14,143 nt of DNA from Ophioceras dolichostomum (taxonomy: Eukaryota > Ascomycota > Sordariomycetes > Magnaporthales > Ophioceraceae), in contig PYST01000252.1 in the NCBI GenBank assembly GCA_003049485.1, positions 40,103-54,245 on the forward strand, in the 5' to 3' direction. The position numbers and the translations under genes are program-made. The notes beneath the pieces were generated by a model that searched no databases, was not told the origin of the DNA, and saw nothing but the letters and a program-made list of their open reading frames with translations. How positions within the stretch are numbered: position 1 is the stretch's first letter; each line of letters opens with the position of its first letter. Of the stretch, positions 1-8,733 are shown piece after piece.

Positions 1-2635
1 ATGCACCTGGGGCTACCTTCTTCAAGCATCCGAGAACCTATCACATCGTTAAGAGGCGTGAGGGTTATCGCATCGTGTCACCAGTGTACACTCGAGCTGG
101 CGGCAATGCCTCTAGGAGCAGAAAAGCGTAAACCTATGGCCAAGCTACACAGGCTGGAATATCGGTTACCAGGGATCAGTATCCGACATATCAGGTTCAC
201 ACAGCTTGAAGTGCATCATGCTACCCAGCAGATCTTGAATCTGTTTGTCTCCGCCGAGTTTAACCTTGGGGGCCAGGCTCGGGTGCCATCAGGCAGAGCC
301 CGGGCAAGCATTACGCAAGAGCCCAACTCGTTACGGCTCGTAAAAGTGAGAACTGGCTAGCACACCACACAGGCTCCACAATGTCCACGAGTATGACCAG
401 GTAGCTGTCTTGTTATCTGGGCCTTGGTGCTTAGTATACACTGGAGGGGCCATAACATAAGAACTCTGAGCATATCAGGACGCTGGCCCCTGACTGCGAA
501 AGGTTCATGATGACCTAGATGAGAGCCCAGCTTTTGTAAGCCCCTCTGAATATTCTTTCTGGAAATAATTCACTTTGACGCCGAGGAACCTCAGAAATGC
601 TTCGAACGCAGTAATAGTCGCCAGTGAAATCAACGCGGCTGGACTCCCCAGTGCTATTTGTGAATGTCGACCAAATGACCTGGACCTTGGGAAGACGAAG
701 ACATGTAGTCAATACCCAGAGCAATTGGATGATGACGCCGTCCCAATGAGCCTCATCTATCATATCCTTGCAAGACCTCAGATCGACATCCAGGCGAACT
801 ACCTATATACGTAGCAGTTCACGGGCCTTCGGACAGCCTTGTCGTGTTTCAGTCCTAATCGGCTTGGCATATTTAAACATATAGCCCAAGCAGTGGATCT
901 GAATAGAGACTGATAGTATTGACTAGTTCATTCGCTCTGATTTTTTGGGTATCACTCGGATCTTGAGCTACTCTTTCATGATGGTGATCTGAGGAGCGGG
1001 TAGGGACGGATACAATAAAGTTCGTGCTAAGCAGAGGGGGGGGGATTAACGCTGCTGGATTCTGGTGCCAATATTTCTATTCGTTCAATATCCCCCTTCT
1101 CCTCTCCGAGAGAGGATGAAGCGGAATCGCAGTGCTCTTATTCGCTCGTGGAGGTGCAGGGGGTCTCTTTTTGTGATATTTCGGAAATCATATGATGTAA
1201 CCGCCTGCCCATTCCACTCCCCTTATACCATAGCTTATGACATTGCATCATATCTTTTCTCCAGGCTGATGTCCTCCTCGAGCCTCTTTTTTTGTGGATA
1301 GAATTGGACGTGAGTGGCCGAGACATATGGTTCTTTCGGGCAGTGCACCGCCTCGCAAAGGAACCGCTCGGTTGCAAACGAGTTTCGGTACATGGAAAGG
1401 AGGCTCTGCTTTGCGGCCATCATTGAGGAATGGTTTTCTCGACCTCTGCTCCTGTCAGGCGGCGGTGGCTGGAAAGTCCTGACCTCAAGGACTCGTTCTG
1501 CTCCGACTATGTATATACGGAATACCGAGTACCGAATTAGAAGTGAAAGCCACGGGGTAAAGTTTCAACGTGAGCTTGGGAGGTGGCTGGGTGCAAGATC
1601 TGCAAACAAGCTCAATGAGCCGCGATGTGGTGAGGACGGACCCGGCACCAGTGGACCACCCCAAAATAGGATGTTCGTAAAGCGGGACTCCCCCATGTCG
1701 GAACTTTGATCCATCAATCCGCTGCGCTCACGGAAATCGCCAGGATTTCGAGTCCAGCCACCTCACATTAGTGTTACAGCGGGAATGTCGTGCTCTGCAA
1801 ATTCGCTGGGTCAAACAAACCGAAACATTTGTCCTTCCTCCGAAGCCCTGCTGGCCTTCCTTTACAATAAACGAAGGCCGATGAACATCATCAAAGTTCT
1901 CAATTGACGAAACCAGGTCGTTGAAGAAAGAGACGAACTGGAAACAGGAGAGGTGGATCGATATGGGGGCGTGCCGCACCTTAATGTCAGCCCTAGGACT
2001 GGAGACCTCCACCCGCCTGGGAGATCGCGATTCCTTCGAAGTTCTAACACGCCACCATCGGCATCAGCCACCTCACAACCCCACTGGTCCTAGTCTTCCG
2101 AGGTGCAGACTAGCACCCTTGCTTGACTGGCGGACGAGAAACGAGGTGAGGAATCAATGGTTGGAATATGCCGAACCGTCATACCGCGGCCTGTTGTGTT
2201 CACGCGATAGGGAATCTCGCCAAGTACAGACAGTGAGACTTTCCGGAAGACCACCAACTGCATGCATGTAGGTAGACGCTGCTGCGTTGCAGCTGATTCT
2301 CGTTGAGGAAAAAGCAATTTCTTAGCACTGAATGCAATGACTCCCCGAAAGCGCGAACATCCCAGATACGTACTGTAGGTTGATATGTATTTTTCCCATG
2401 CGACTCTCAACGTGTAGAGACCCACCTCAACCAGTTTTTGCTTAACGGCCGGCCAGCCACAAGAACCGTGCAGAGGTGCTCATTTACACCTGGTGCCTAG
2501 TGCCACATTACGGCCTCTGGAAATTCATACACGGTGTCGGCATGATTGGCGGAGGTTAAGTTAAATAGGGTAGGTACATAGCAGCAAGACGAAAACGGGG
2601 TGCAGCGCCCTGAGTTGGAAGAGTCATCCCACCAG

Positions 2636-2662
2636 TTTGGTGCCTGTTTGGTGCCTGTTTGG
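2636..2662. repeat. 11-bp tandem duplication
   Basis: The unit TTTGGTGCCTG occurs twice head to tail (2636-2646 and 2647-2657), followed by a partial third copy TTTGG to 2662. It lies about 330 bp upstream of the MARVEL gene start. It looks like replication slippage; no function can be read from it. Confidence 0.85.
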
Positions 2663-2783
2663 ACCTTGGAAGACGGCGCCTCTGCCACACCGCATCCTTG
2701 GCGTTTCCCTGTCACATCACAGCCCCTTGCGATCCAGAAAGCCCCCGAATGGCTCCAAGGATCCGATCCTTCATTCTTCTTCG

Positions 2784-2799
2784 ATAATAATAATAATAA
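2784..2799. repeat. ATA trinucleotide microsatellite
   Basis: Five consecutive ATA units followed by A bases form a short AT-rich simple repeat in the upstream region of the MARVEL gene, 17 bp before the upstream ATG at 2816. Confidence 0.85.
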
Positions 2800-2815
2800 A
2801 GGGTCCTTGCCCACC

Positions 2816-3030
2816 ATGGAAGCGCGAGTCTCCACGCCTTGGCTTTTCTTTCTTCCTCATCCACCTTCATACAGCTACGAGACCATTATCACTCGAACCC
2901 CTGAAGTTCGTATTGCCACGAAAACTGTCGCGAAATACGTGATATCGAGACTAGCACGACACTACGCGTATTCTCCTTCACGGCCTTCAACATGCACAGT
3001 CTCGTCGGAGTCGGTGTCCGAGGCGTTGTG
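2816..3030 (+). promoter_or_regulatory. Candidate overlapping upstream ORF in MARVEL gene leader
   Basis: The ATG at 2816 sits in a near-perfect initiation context (GCCCACCATGG) and is the only ATG between there and the main start at 2992. It opens a frame different from the main CDS. In unspliced RNA this frame runs to a TAA at 3167-3169. If intron 1 (3031-3192) is removed, the last two bases of exon 1 (TG) join the first base of exon 2 (A) and give TGA, ending a 71-codon ORF that overlaps the main CDS by 39 nt. Whether it is transcribed depends on the start site, which cannot be seen; the CT-rich patch at about 2836-2870 could place that start downstream of this ATG. Confidence 0.35.
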
Positions 3031-3836
3031 GTACGTTCTCGCCTTCCCCGGACTGGTGCCTGGTAATGGCCACTGCCTAGCGGACGCCATTGAGCCTCTC
3101 CACCAACCCAACCCTACCGTACCTTTCCAGTATATCACTGCACTACTCTCACGAAACATTCCTGTCTAACGCGCGCGTCTCCGCTTGCTCAGATCCTCGC
3201 CTCTGCCGTCGTCCTCGGCTTGTCGGTCACCCTCGCGAAGCAGCAGAACGTCGGCAGCCCCCCACCTGAGACGTCCTTCGGGAGCTTCACGGGCGCGTTC
3301 GGCATCATCACCGCCGCCGTCGGCATCGCGGCCCTCTTTTTCGACTTCATCCCGACGCTTGTACCCCTCGTCGCCGATGGCCTGACGGCCCTGTTCTTCC
3401 TCGCTGGTGGCATTGTCAGTTCTATGTTCTATGTTCCCCTCCTCCGTCCAGCAGTCATCAGTGCCCTCGAGCCCGGCGGGTGGTGTCTTGAGAATCACAT
3501 ATGATCATCATCAATACTAACAATCATCTTTCAAAAATCCCCTAGGCCCTCGCCGTGGCCATGAAGGGCGTGTCATGCACGGACGGCTCCGATCGGGCTG
3601 TGCAGGACCGATATCTGAACAAGATCCTCAACGGCGGCTGCACGGATCGTAGCAGCGGAGGGTACCCAATTTGCGGCATCGTCCTCGAAGATCCCAACCG
3701 TGAATCAAGCGCGATCGATGGGGAGCTCAAGAACAGGTGCACCCGCGCGCAGGCCGACTTCGCCTTCCAGTTCATCTCCTTCGCCTTTACCCTCGGCGCC
3801 CTCGCGGTCACCTGGCTCATCTCCAGGCGGTCTTAA
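2992..3836 (+). CDS. MARVEL-domain membrane protein, Nce102-like
   Basis: Three exons, 2992-3030, 3193-3414 and 3546-3836, encode 183 aa. Both introns fall between codons. Intron 1 has GTACGT, a CTAAC branch site at 3166-3170 and CAG; intron 2 has GTCAGT, a perfect TACTAAC at 3515-3521 and TAG. Four membrane spans are visible at roughly residues 11-28, 46-66, 69-93 and 159-179. A 60-residue loop between spans 3 and 4 carries Cys98, Cys119, Cys130 and Cys152. The stretch RCTRAQADFAF at 151-161 resembles the conserved RCRQAQAAVAF region of yeast Nce102, and length and topology fit the MARVEL/Nce102 family. Known members sit in the plasma membrane and help organise eisosomes and membrane microdomains. 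The extended cysteine-bearing loop is longer than in yeast Nce102, so this may be a paralogue rather than the orthologue. The start is chosen for its A at -3 and because it is the only ATG before the exon 1 donor in this frame. Confidence 0.85.
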
Positions 3837-5313
3837 AGGGGTCAAAGCCTGCCCCGCGTAATGCCGCTGTGCAGGTCGATCTGGGAACTGGGGGCAAAGA
3901 GTGGGAAGTGAGTTAAGGGAAGGAAGGCTAACTGCCATAGTGGCGGGAAGCAATCATTAATGTTTGAGGTTGCCGAAGGGAGACATGAGATTGCGATACC
4001 ACTTGACTTGTACGGAGGACGGAATATTGTTCTATTATTTTTCTGGAGCGTTGTTATTCTCGGCGAGGACACGATTTCATGGAGGCATTTCTCACTCAAA
4101 TGTTATTCGGGATATTTTCACCGATTCCAATTTCAATTTCTTGGGAACCTCCCGTCATTCACTTACATACCCACTCTGCCCAGCCTCGCTCTTGAACAGA
4201 ACACTTATCAGACGAAACATTCACTAGAATCAGCAAAGATGAATAAATAGGTAGTGTCGATCTCAACCTCGCTCTGTAACCACCTTGAGTCAACTTCCCG
4301 CAACGGCAGACCTCTGTTTTGTACGTCGGCTCAGCGTTGTTCCCCTCATCGTTTTTGTACTTTTCGCTCCTAGCGGCTCGAGAACGACTTGTTCGAATCT
4401 TCCATAGGTACATGGAGGTTGTGGTACTACTAGGGGATGCATCCAGCGACTACTTTTATACATATTCTCCGAACTCAACTCAGATTCCACTTACGAGCTC
4501 AGCAGACTCCCTATTACACATAGTCCGTTTTGAAAAGGGTTGTTTTCTAGTTCCTCGAAAGATGAATTCTCCGAGGATGTCTAATCCTCCGGTGTTCAAA
4601 ATGCCTTGCCGTTCACGATCGTACTTGGTTCTTTCTGTGTGGTACGTGCAGTTCTCTTCCTCGAATTAATCTACGAATTTAGGGTGAACGACATCTATCA
4701 ACTCCCTATGACGCCTCGACGCCCTGGCTGTCTCTCGAGATTCGTAATCCATCGATGACTGATTCTCATCCCTGTTTCACTAGCCACAGGCATCATACCG
4801 TCTCTATCTACCAGCTAGGGGGGTGTTTGCAAATCATAGCTGTAGACCACGAGAGAAACTTTCTCTCACAATATGGGGACATGCCCAAAAGGAGATGATA
4901 GTGCCATCGCTCCTTCCCTTGCGGCGGAGCCCGTGAAAAAGTTGAAGCAGAAGATGAGATGGCGATCAGGGGAATAAGGCGACAAGAAAGAGTAGTAGTC
5001 TGTCATGATATCAAAGACACAGTGTATTCCAACGAGCACACCCTCACACGATCATGCTAGCATCTAGCCGAGACCCTAGGATCCGTCTGCTCTCCCCCTG
5101 ATAAGCTGCTGAGAGTCGGACTAGCTGCTCGGATGGGCGTGGCGACTAGCAAATCCAGATCGAGATTGTTGAATGTCCTCCTTTTCTAACCTGTTTCCGT
5201 TCAAAGAGAAGCCGAAAACATCAGTTGACGAGGCTGAAAATATAACGGTAGAAGAATATATCTGTAAGACTTACCGATCAGCGACAGAGGGAGGAGGGCG
5301 GATCTTTTTGTGC
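3837..5313. other. Gene-poor spacer after MARVEL gene
   Basis: The stretch should hold the 3' UTR of the plus-strand MARVEL gene and, from the right, the 3' UTR of the minus-strand cysteine-cluster gene. Open frames such as 3960-4250 and 4319-4669 on plus have no recognisable domain and are lower in GC than the neighbouring genes. Other visible structures are an 8-bp inverted repeat at 4851-4867, and splice-like signals on both strands around 5233-5275. Confidence 0.6.
4851..4867. repeat. Short perfect inverted repeat
   Basis: GAGAGAAA, one C, then TTTCTCTC form a perfect 8-bp inverted repeat with a single-base centre. It is too tight to be a normal RNA hairpin and lies outside any gene, so it is more likely a palindromic DNA site or chance. 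Confidence 0.6.
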
Positions 5314-6137
5314 CTAGTGGATCGAAAGTTTCGAGAGATCCTCGTCATCCTCCTCGACGGGAGGTTCGCCCCGGATAACGCGGGAGAGGTTCCGCAAGTC
5401 GTGGCGAACTCCGTTCATGCCGGAGGCAATCACGCGGAGCAAGTCCAAGATTGCATCCCCCGTCTGATCTGTAAGAGGCGTGGCGACGGCGAGTGCTTGA
5501 GGCTCATGAACAGGCGGCGTCGGATATGGGTTGTCCCGGGACGTCGTCGGCTGGGCTGTGCTGTGGCCGGCGGTTGGGTTTGCCTTTGAAAGGCTAGAGC
5601 CCGGCTTAGTAGCTGGAGTTGACAATGCCGAGGCTGCTTCGGCCTCGACTTGCCATAGAGCTTGGAAGTTGACTGGATCGAAGGGAAGCGGCTCTTGATC
5701 GTTGGTATCGTCACTCACGTGGTGGTTGTTCTGGATTCCATCGATGCCACTGGCGGTGAGGCCATGGCTAGTCCTCATGCTAACTGCACCACCGGCACAG
5801 GGCGGCAGCTAGTTCTCTGAAGACGGCAGTGAAAACATGCCATGGAAGGCGCGAGAGATATCTGGTCGCTGCAGACATGGGAGCCATTTCCGAGAAGTAG
5901 GCCGAGACACCGAATGCATGGGAAGCGCTCGGAACCACGCTGTCCCACAGCAGCAGAAGTAGATGGCAATCCAGACATGCCGACTTGAGGGCGGGTTTCG
6001 CTGCTCTTCGGACTTGTATGCTGTCGTTCCTGTCGAGTCGTGGCTTCCTGATGGGTGGCGGAGCCGGTGCAGCGGTCTGCGGTCGTTGTTTTTGTTGCAC
6101 GTTTTATCGCCGGGTTGCTGAACGCGACCAAGCTCAT
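5314..6137 (-). CDS. Cysteine-rich zinc-cluster-like hypothetical protein
   Basis: On the minus strand a frame opens at ATG 6137 (TAA 24 nt upstream). It encodes a basic Ser/Thr-rich N-terminus, then six cysteines at residues 74, 77, 89, 101, 104 and 111 in the pattern CX2C-X11-C-X11-CX2C-X6-C, followed by Arg-Pro. This is reminiscent of fungal Zn(II)2Cys6 clusters, but the first spacing is 11 instead of 6. All three frames are blocked near 5775-5810, so an intron is inferred. The best fit is 5731-5792 (GTGGTG donor, CTCAC branch, CAG acceptor) or 5731-5798 (GTGCCG donor). Exon 2 (5730-5314) then adds 138 residues: a Pro/Ser/Thr-rich linker, a helical stretch beginning GDAILDLLRVI and an acidic tail ending at TAG. 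The total is about 253 aa. Both donors are weak, so two separate ORFs or a broken gene remain possible. Function is unknown; a nuclear, DNA-binding role is only a guess from the cysteines. Confidence 0.5.
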
Positions 6138-6548
6138 CTCACTGAGGGCGCTGGTAGCTTAGAAGGACGAGTTGTAGCCGTCGTTGATAGGCAGGAGCGA
6201 CTCAATAGCAACACAGCTTGATGATCGTCCAGGCTGACAGCAGATCTAGCCTCAGAGGAAACGATGCGGAGCGATATGTGTTTTAGGTTGGGTGTAGGAA
6301 ATGAATGAGGCTAAAGGTACTAGATGCCCTTTTTGAGGAAGACTGCGAGGGCCGGAGCGAAAGGGAAATCGAAGGAAGCAGCGATCCGACGCCCCATCTG
6401 ATGATGAAGGCGGTCGTGGACGCGGACACGCGATGCGTTTCTCAAATTTTTTACTAGCTCAAACCTGTTCGTCCCTTCAAAATGCCTCAATTGCCATCCT
6501 GAGGTACCTATTAGCTACCTGGTACCTAGGTAGGTACCTACCTACTCA
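6138..6548. other. Spacer between two minus-strand genes
   Basis: This 411-bp gap should contain the 3' UTR of the SDR gene (right side) and the promoter of the cysteine-cluster gene (left side). No clear TATA box was seen. The right end carries the GGTACC/TAGGTA-rich palindromic cluster. Confidence 0.6.
6500..6545. repeat. GGTACC/TAGGTA-rich palindromic cluster
   Basis: The stretch is built almost entirely from GGTACCTA, TAGGTA and TACCT words. Inside it TAGGTAGGTACCTACCTA (6527-6544) is an 18-bp perfect palindrome. Its right edge is 4 nt beyond the SDR stop codon, so on the minus-strand transcript it would be the first element of the 3' UTR and could fold as a hairpin. Similar TAGGTA words occur at 2571-2577 and 4406-4410. 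Such words form dispersed simple repeats in several Sordariomycetes, so this may be a microsatellite-like element. Confidence 0.8.
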
Positions 6549-7439
6549 TCAAAGCGCCATGCGGAATTTGAGCGAATCCTTCTCGACAATCTCGTCCTTC
6601 ATCGCCACCAGCTCGTCCACGTCCCAGTTAACGCTCATGTACCGGCCGGAGAGCCACTCGCGCCGCTCACGAGCGAGCCACACCATCGCATCGCCCGCGA
6701 GCGTCGCGGTATCGGTCAGGAAACGGTGCATCTGCTTGGGCATGGTGAGCCCCAGCTCCGTGGCCACGCCGCCCGGGTGGATCGAGACCGCCAGCAGGCC
6801 CTGGTCCTTGTAGTCGTTCTCGATGTGCTCCGAGAGCCTGCACATGGCGAACTTGGCCGCCTGGTAGGCGCTCGCGCCCGGGTTGAGCATCAGCGCGCCC
6901 ACGCTCGCCACGTTGATCAGCAGCTTGGTCTCGGAGGCGAGGAGCAGCGGCAGGAGGTAGCGCGCGCAGAGGTACGCGCCCTTGATGGACACCTCCCAGG
7001 TCGTCCACCATTCGGTCGGGTTGGTTTCCATAAGGGGCACCCAGGGGTCGTTGTAGCCGGCGTTGTTGACCAGGGTGTCGAGGACTCCGCCGAATGCACC
7101 CCTGACGGCCTCCGCTGCGGCCTTGACCGACTCCTCGGAGGTCACGTCCAGCTGGAGACACAGAACCTGCGGCTCCGGGCGCCCGGCTGCGGCTGCTGCG
7201 GCGCGCACCTCGGCCTCCACCTCGTCGAGTCCCGATCGGGCTCCGATCGCGATCTTGGAGCAGCCTGCCGCTGCAAAGCTGGCGGCTGTGGCGCGGCCCA
7301 CGCCTTTCGAGGCGCCCGAGATGAACACCGACTTCCCGGAGAGGTCGGCGGATGCCGTCGAGATTGCCGGATAGGTATCATGGTGCGTGGTCAGGAAGAC
7401 AACAACTTCCGGCCCGGTGGCTGCTCGTGCGGTCGCCAT
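6549..7439 (-). CDS. Short-chain dehydrogenase/reductase (classical SDR)
   Basis: A single exon encodes 296 aa with a Rossmann NAD(P)-binding fold. Visible motifs are the nucleotide-binding turn GASKGVG at residues 42-48, the adenine-contacting Asp99 in LDV, the structural NNAG at 125-128, and the catalytic Ser179 with Tyr192 and Lys196 in YxxxK at the classical 13-residue Ser-Tyr spacing. HPGG at 221-224 is the usual post-catalytic PG turn. The likely reaction is NAD(P)(H)-dependent oxidation or reduction of an alcohol/carbonyl substrate, which the sequence does not identify. The start at 7439 has an excellent context (CACCATGGC) and gives a normal SDR length; the same frame stays open upstream to an ATG at 7577, which would add 46 low-complexity residues. 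No organelle signal is evident, so the enzyme is probably cytosolic. It is divergent from the aspartic protease gene and co-oriented with the cysteine-cluster gene. Confidence 0.93.
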   Translation of the reverse strand: MATARAATGPEVVVFLTTHHDTYPAISTASADLSGKSVFISGASKGVGRATAASFAAAGCSKIAIGARSGLDEVEAEVRAAAAAAGRPEPQVLCLQLDVTSEESVKAAAEAVRGAFGGVLDTLVNNAGYNDPWVPLMETNPTEWWTTWEVSIKGAYLCARYLLPLLLASETKLLINVASVGALMLNPGASAYQAAKFAMCRLSEHIENDYKDQGLLAVSIHPGGVATELGLTMPKQMHRFLTDTATLAGDAMVWLARERREWLSGRYMSVNWDVDELVAMKDEIVEKDSLKFRMAL

Positions 7440-8733
7440 GGTGTCGATGTCCTGTGTTTTCTTTTTGGACTTTAGGGGCTTCTTGTGGCCTCCCGGGTGT
7501 GTCTGTTGGGCTAACAATGACGTGAGGTGATACACAGGAGGGGATAGCCTTTCCGTCTGATCTACCACGACGCTCAACTAGAACTTATCCGCCGACGGTC
7601 TGTCCTTCTGTTATTTATCCATTCTCCCTACAACCTCCCTGGCCTCATCCCCATCATCAACTCCCAGGGGTCATCCGATAGAGACTCTTATCGCTGCCGC
7701 GAGACCGCGGATTTCGGATTTGTGGAGAGTTGCGCATCGGAAACCGGTAGGTCTGCTCGTTGTCAGGCTGTTCGTCCGATTCGCCCCCCATCGTTGCCGG
7801 CCGTCGTTGAGCAGGACGCTAAGTCCGGCTGTTGGCATGAGGTCAAGCCGTTAAGCCCGGAGTTAAGGCGCATCACCATGTTAAAACCAAAAAGTGGTCA
7901 CGTTATTCTTGGAGTCTCAAAGAGTGGGCCGTCGAAGCGCTCAAGTTGACTCGCACAGAACAGATTGGAATTTGCTGTGCGTGCGGCCGAACGCTCGTTC
8001 AAGCCGTTGCCCTGCACGCAGCAAGCGCGGGGAGGCACCGACGTGGTATTAGAGATTGAATGCGGTCTCCGCGGGCCACCATTAGCAGTCAGCCGGCAGT
8101 CACGATGACCGCGACAACTGAAATCCGGGGGGAATGGGGAAACCGCCAAAAGCAGCCACCAGCCCTTTGGTGATAGCGCTTGTTGGCTTCTGGAGTGTGC
8201 ATGAGGAGCCGACGCCACAGCTGAAGCTGGAGATGGCTAGAGGTACACAAACTAGCCCCCAGAGCTGGCAGTGGCGGCTGAGGCAACCGCCAGCGGCTGT
8301 GTCGTGCCTTCAGGTGAGGTGTAAGCGAAATTGATGCCTTCATCAAACGTCCACGGTGCAGCAACAGGGCTTGATTTCCCAGTGGTCCACTAGCAGGGCC
8401 GCCTGCCAAGGCCCCTAACCCGTTTGTGACCGCGACGTACCATCGAACCGGGAATCCGTCTACCTGCTGACCTCCTGCTGCCTTGTCGAAATGGAATCAT
8501 CATTTTACGCATTCTCATAATTCTCATGGAGAAACTCCATGGTTATTTTCTTTTTTTTTCTCTTTTGTCTCTGGAAGCTTGACTTCGTTCTTTGCACAGT
8601 CGTTTGCCGGAATCCATCACTGGTCGCTCGTTTTTTTTTTAGTTCGTTTTGCGTCGCGCTCGAGCGACAAATCCCATTTCCCCCCTGGACCCCTTTTTTT
8701 TTCACCTTCACCATTTCCGGATTACCCCTGAAG
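7440..8733. promoter_or_regulatory. Divergent promoter region between SDR and aspartic protease
   Basis: The two genes point away from each other across about 1.3 kb. No ORF here shows a domain or coding bias. Near the protease side lie a small hairpin holding two upstream ATGs (8525-8541) and three long T runs (8551-8559, 8631-8640, 8694-8702), typical of pyrimidine-rich fungal leaders. No convincing TATA box was identified for either gene. Whether the region is one shared control region or two separate promoters cannot be judged by eye. Confidence 0.6.
8525..8541 (+). promoter_or_regulatory. Leader hairpin containing two upstream ATGs
   Basis: CATGGAG, AAA, CTCCATG form a perfect 7-bp stem with a 3-nt loop. 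Each arm contains an ATG: 8526 opens an 18-codon uORF ending in TGA, and 8539 is in frame with the protease start at 8734 with no stop between. It matters only if transcription begins upstream of it. Confidence 0.45.

Larger units (their letters stand above)
1..2991. other. Gene-poor left flank, no supportable gene
   Basis: Short open frames occur on both strands (for example 1-360 on plus, 515-763 and 1728-2012 on minus), but none shows a recognisable domain, a consistent codon bias or linkable exons with fungal splice signals. The stretch contains a G9 run at 1036-1044, an 11-bp tandem duplication near 2636 and an ATA microsatellite near 2784. The last few hundred bases before 2992 are probably promoter and 5' leader of the MARVEL gene, with a CT-rich patch around 2836-2870. 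The rest may be intergenic DNA or eroded gene remnants, which cannot be told apart by eye. Confidence 0.6.

Noticed and set aside
1589..1606. GCKICK-encoding stretch resembling the start of a Zn(II)2Cys6 cluster
   Set aside because: The frame hits stops after three more codons, and the remaining cysteines can be matched only by allowing frameshifts at wrong spacing. It is too weak to call a pseudogene.
4391..4399. GTTCGAATC, a perfect match to a tRNA B box
   Set aside because: The flanking bases do not form a T stem, and no cloverleaf can be built around it.
5173..5263. Plus-strand first exon starting at ATG 5173 with a GTAAGA donor
   Set aside because: Third codon positions are not GC-biased as in the real genes here, no following exon could be linked, and the minus-strand cysteine-cluster gene occupies the downstream DNA. 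It is kept only as a finding about splice signals.
6726..7475. 249-codon open frame antisense to the SDR
   Set aside because: It is a shadow of the GC-biased SDR coding strand, which carries complete catalytic motifs; the antisense frame has none.
7440..7577. 46-residue N-terminal extension of the SDR from ATG 7577
   Set aside because: The downstream ATG at 7439 has a much better context and gives the usual family length; the extra residues resemble no targeting signal I can defend.
7840..7870. GTTAAGCC and AGTTAAGG words recalling the 5S rRNA internal promoter
   Set aside because: The surrounding bases do not match fungal 5S rRNA beyond these short words.
8539..8733. In-frame upstream start for the aspartic protease
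   Set aside because: It would place 65 residues encoded by T-run DNA in front of a clean signal peptide that begins at 8734.
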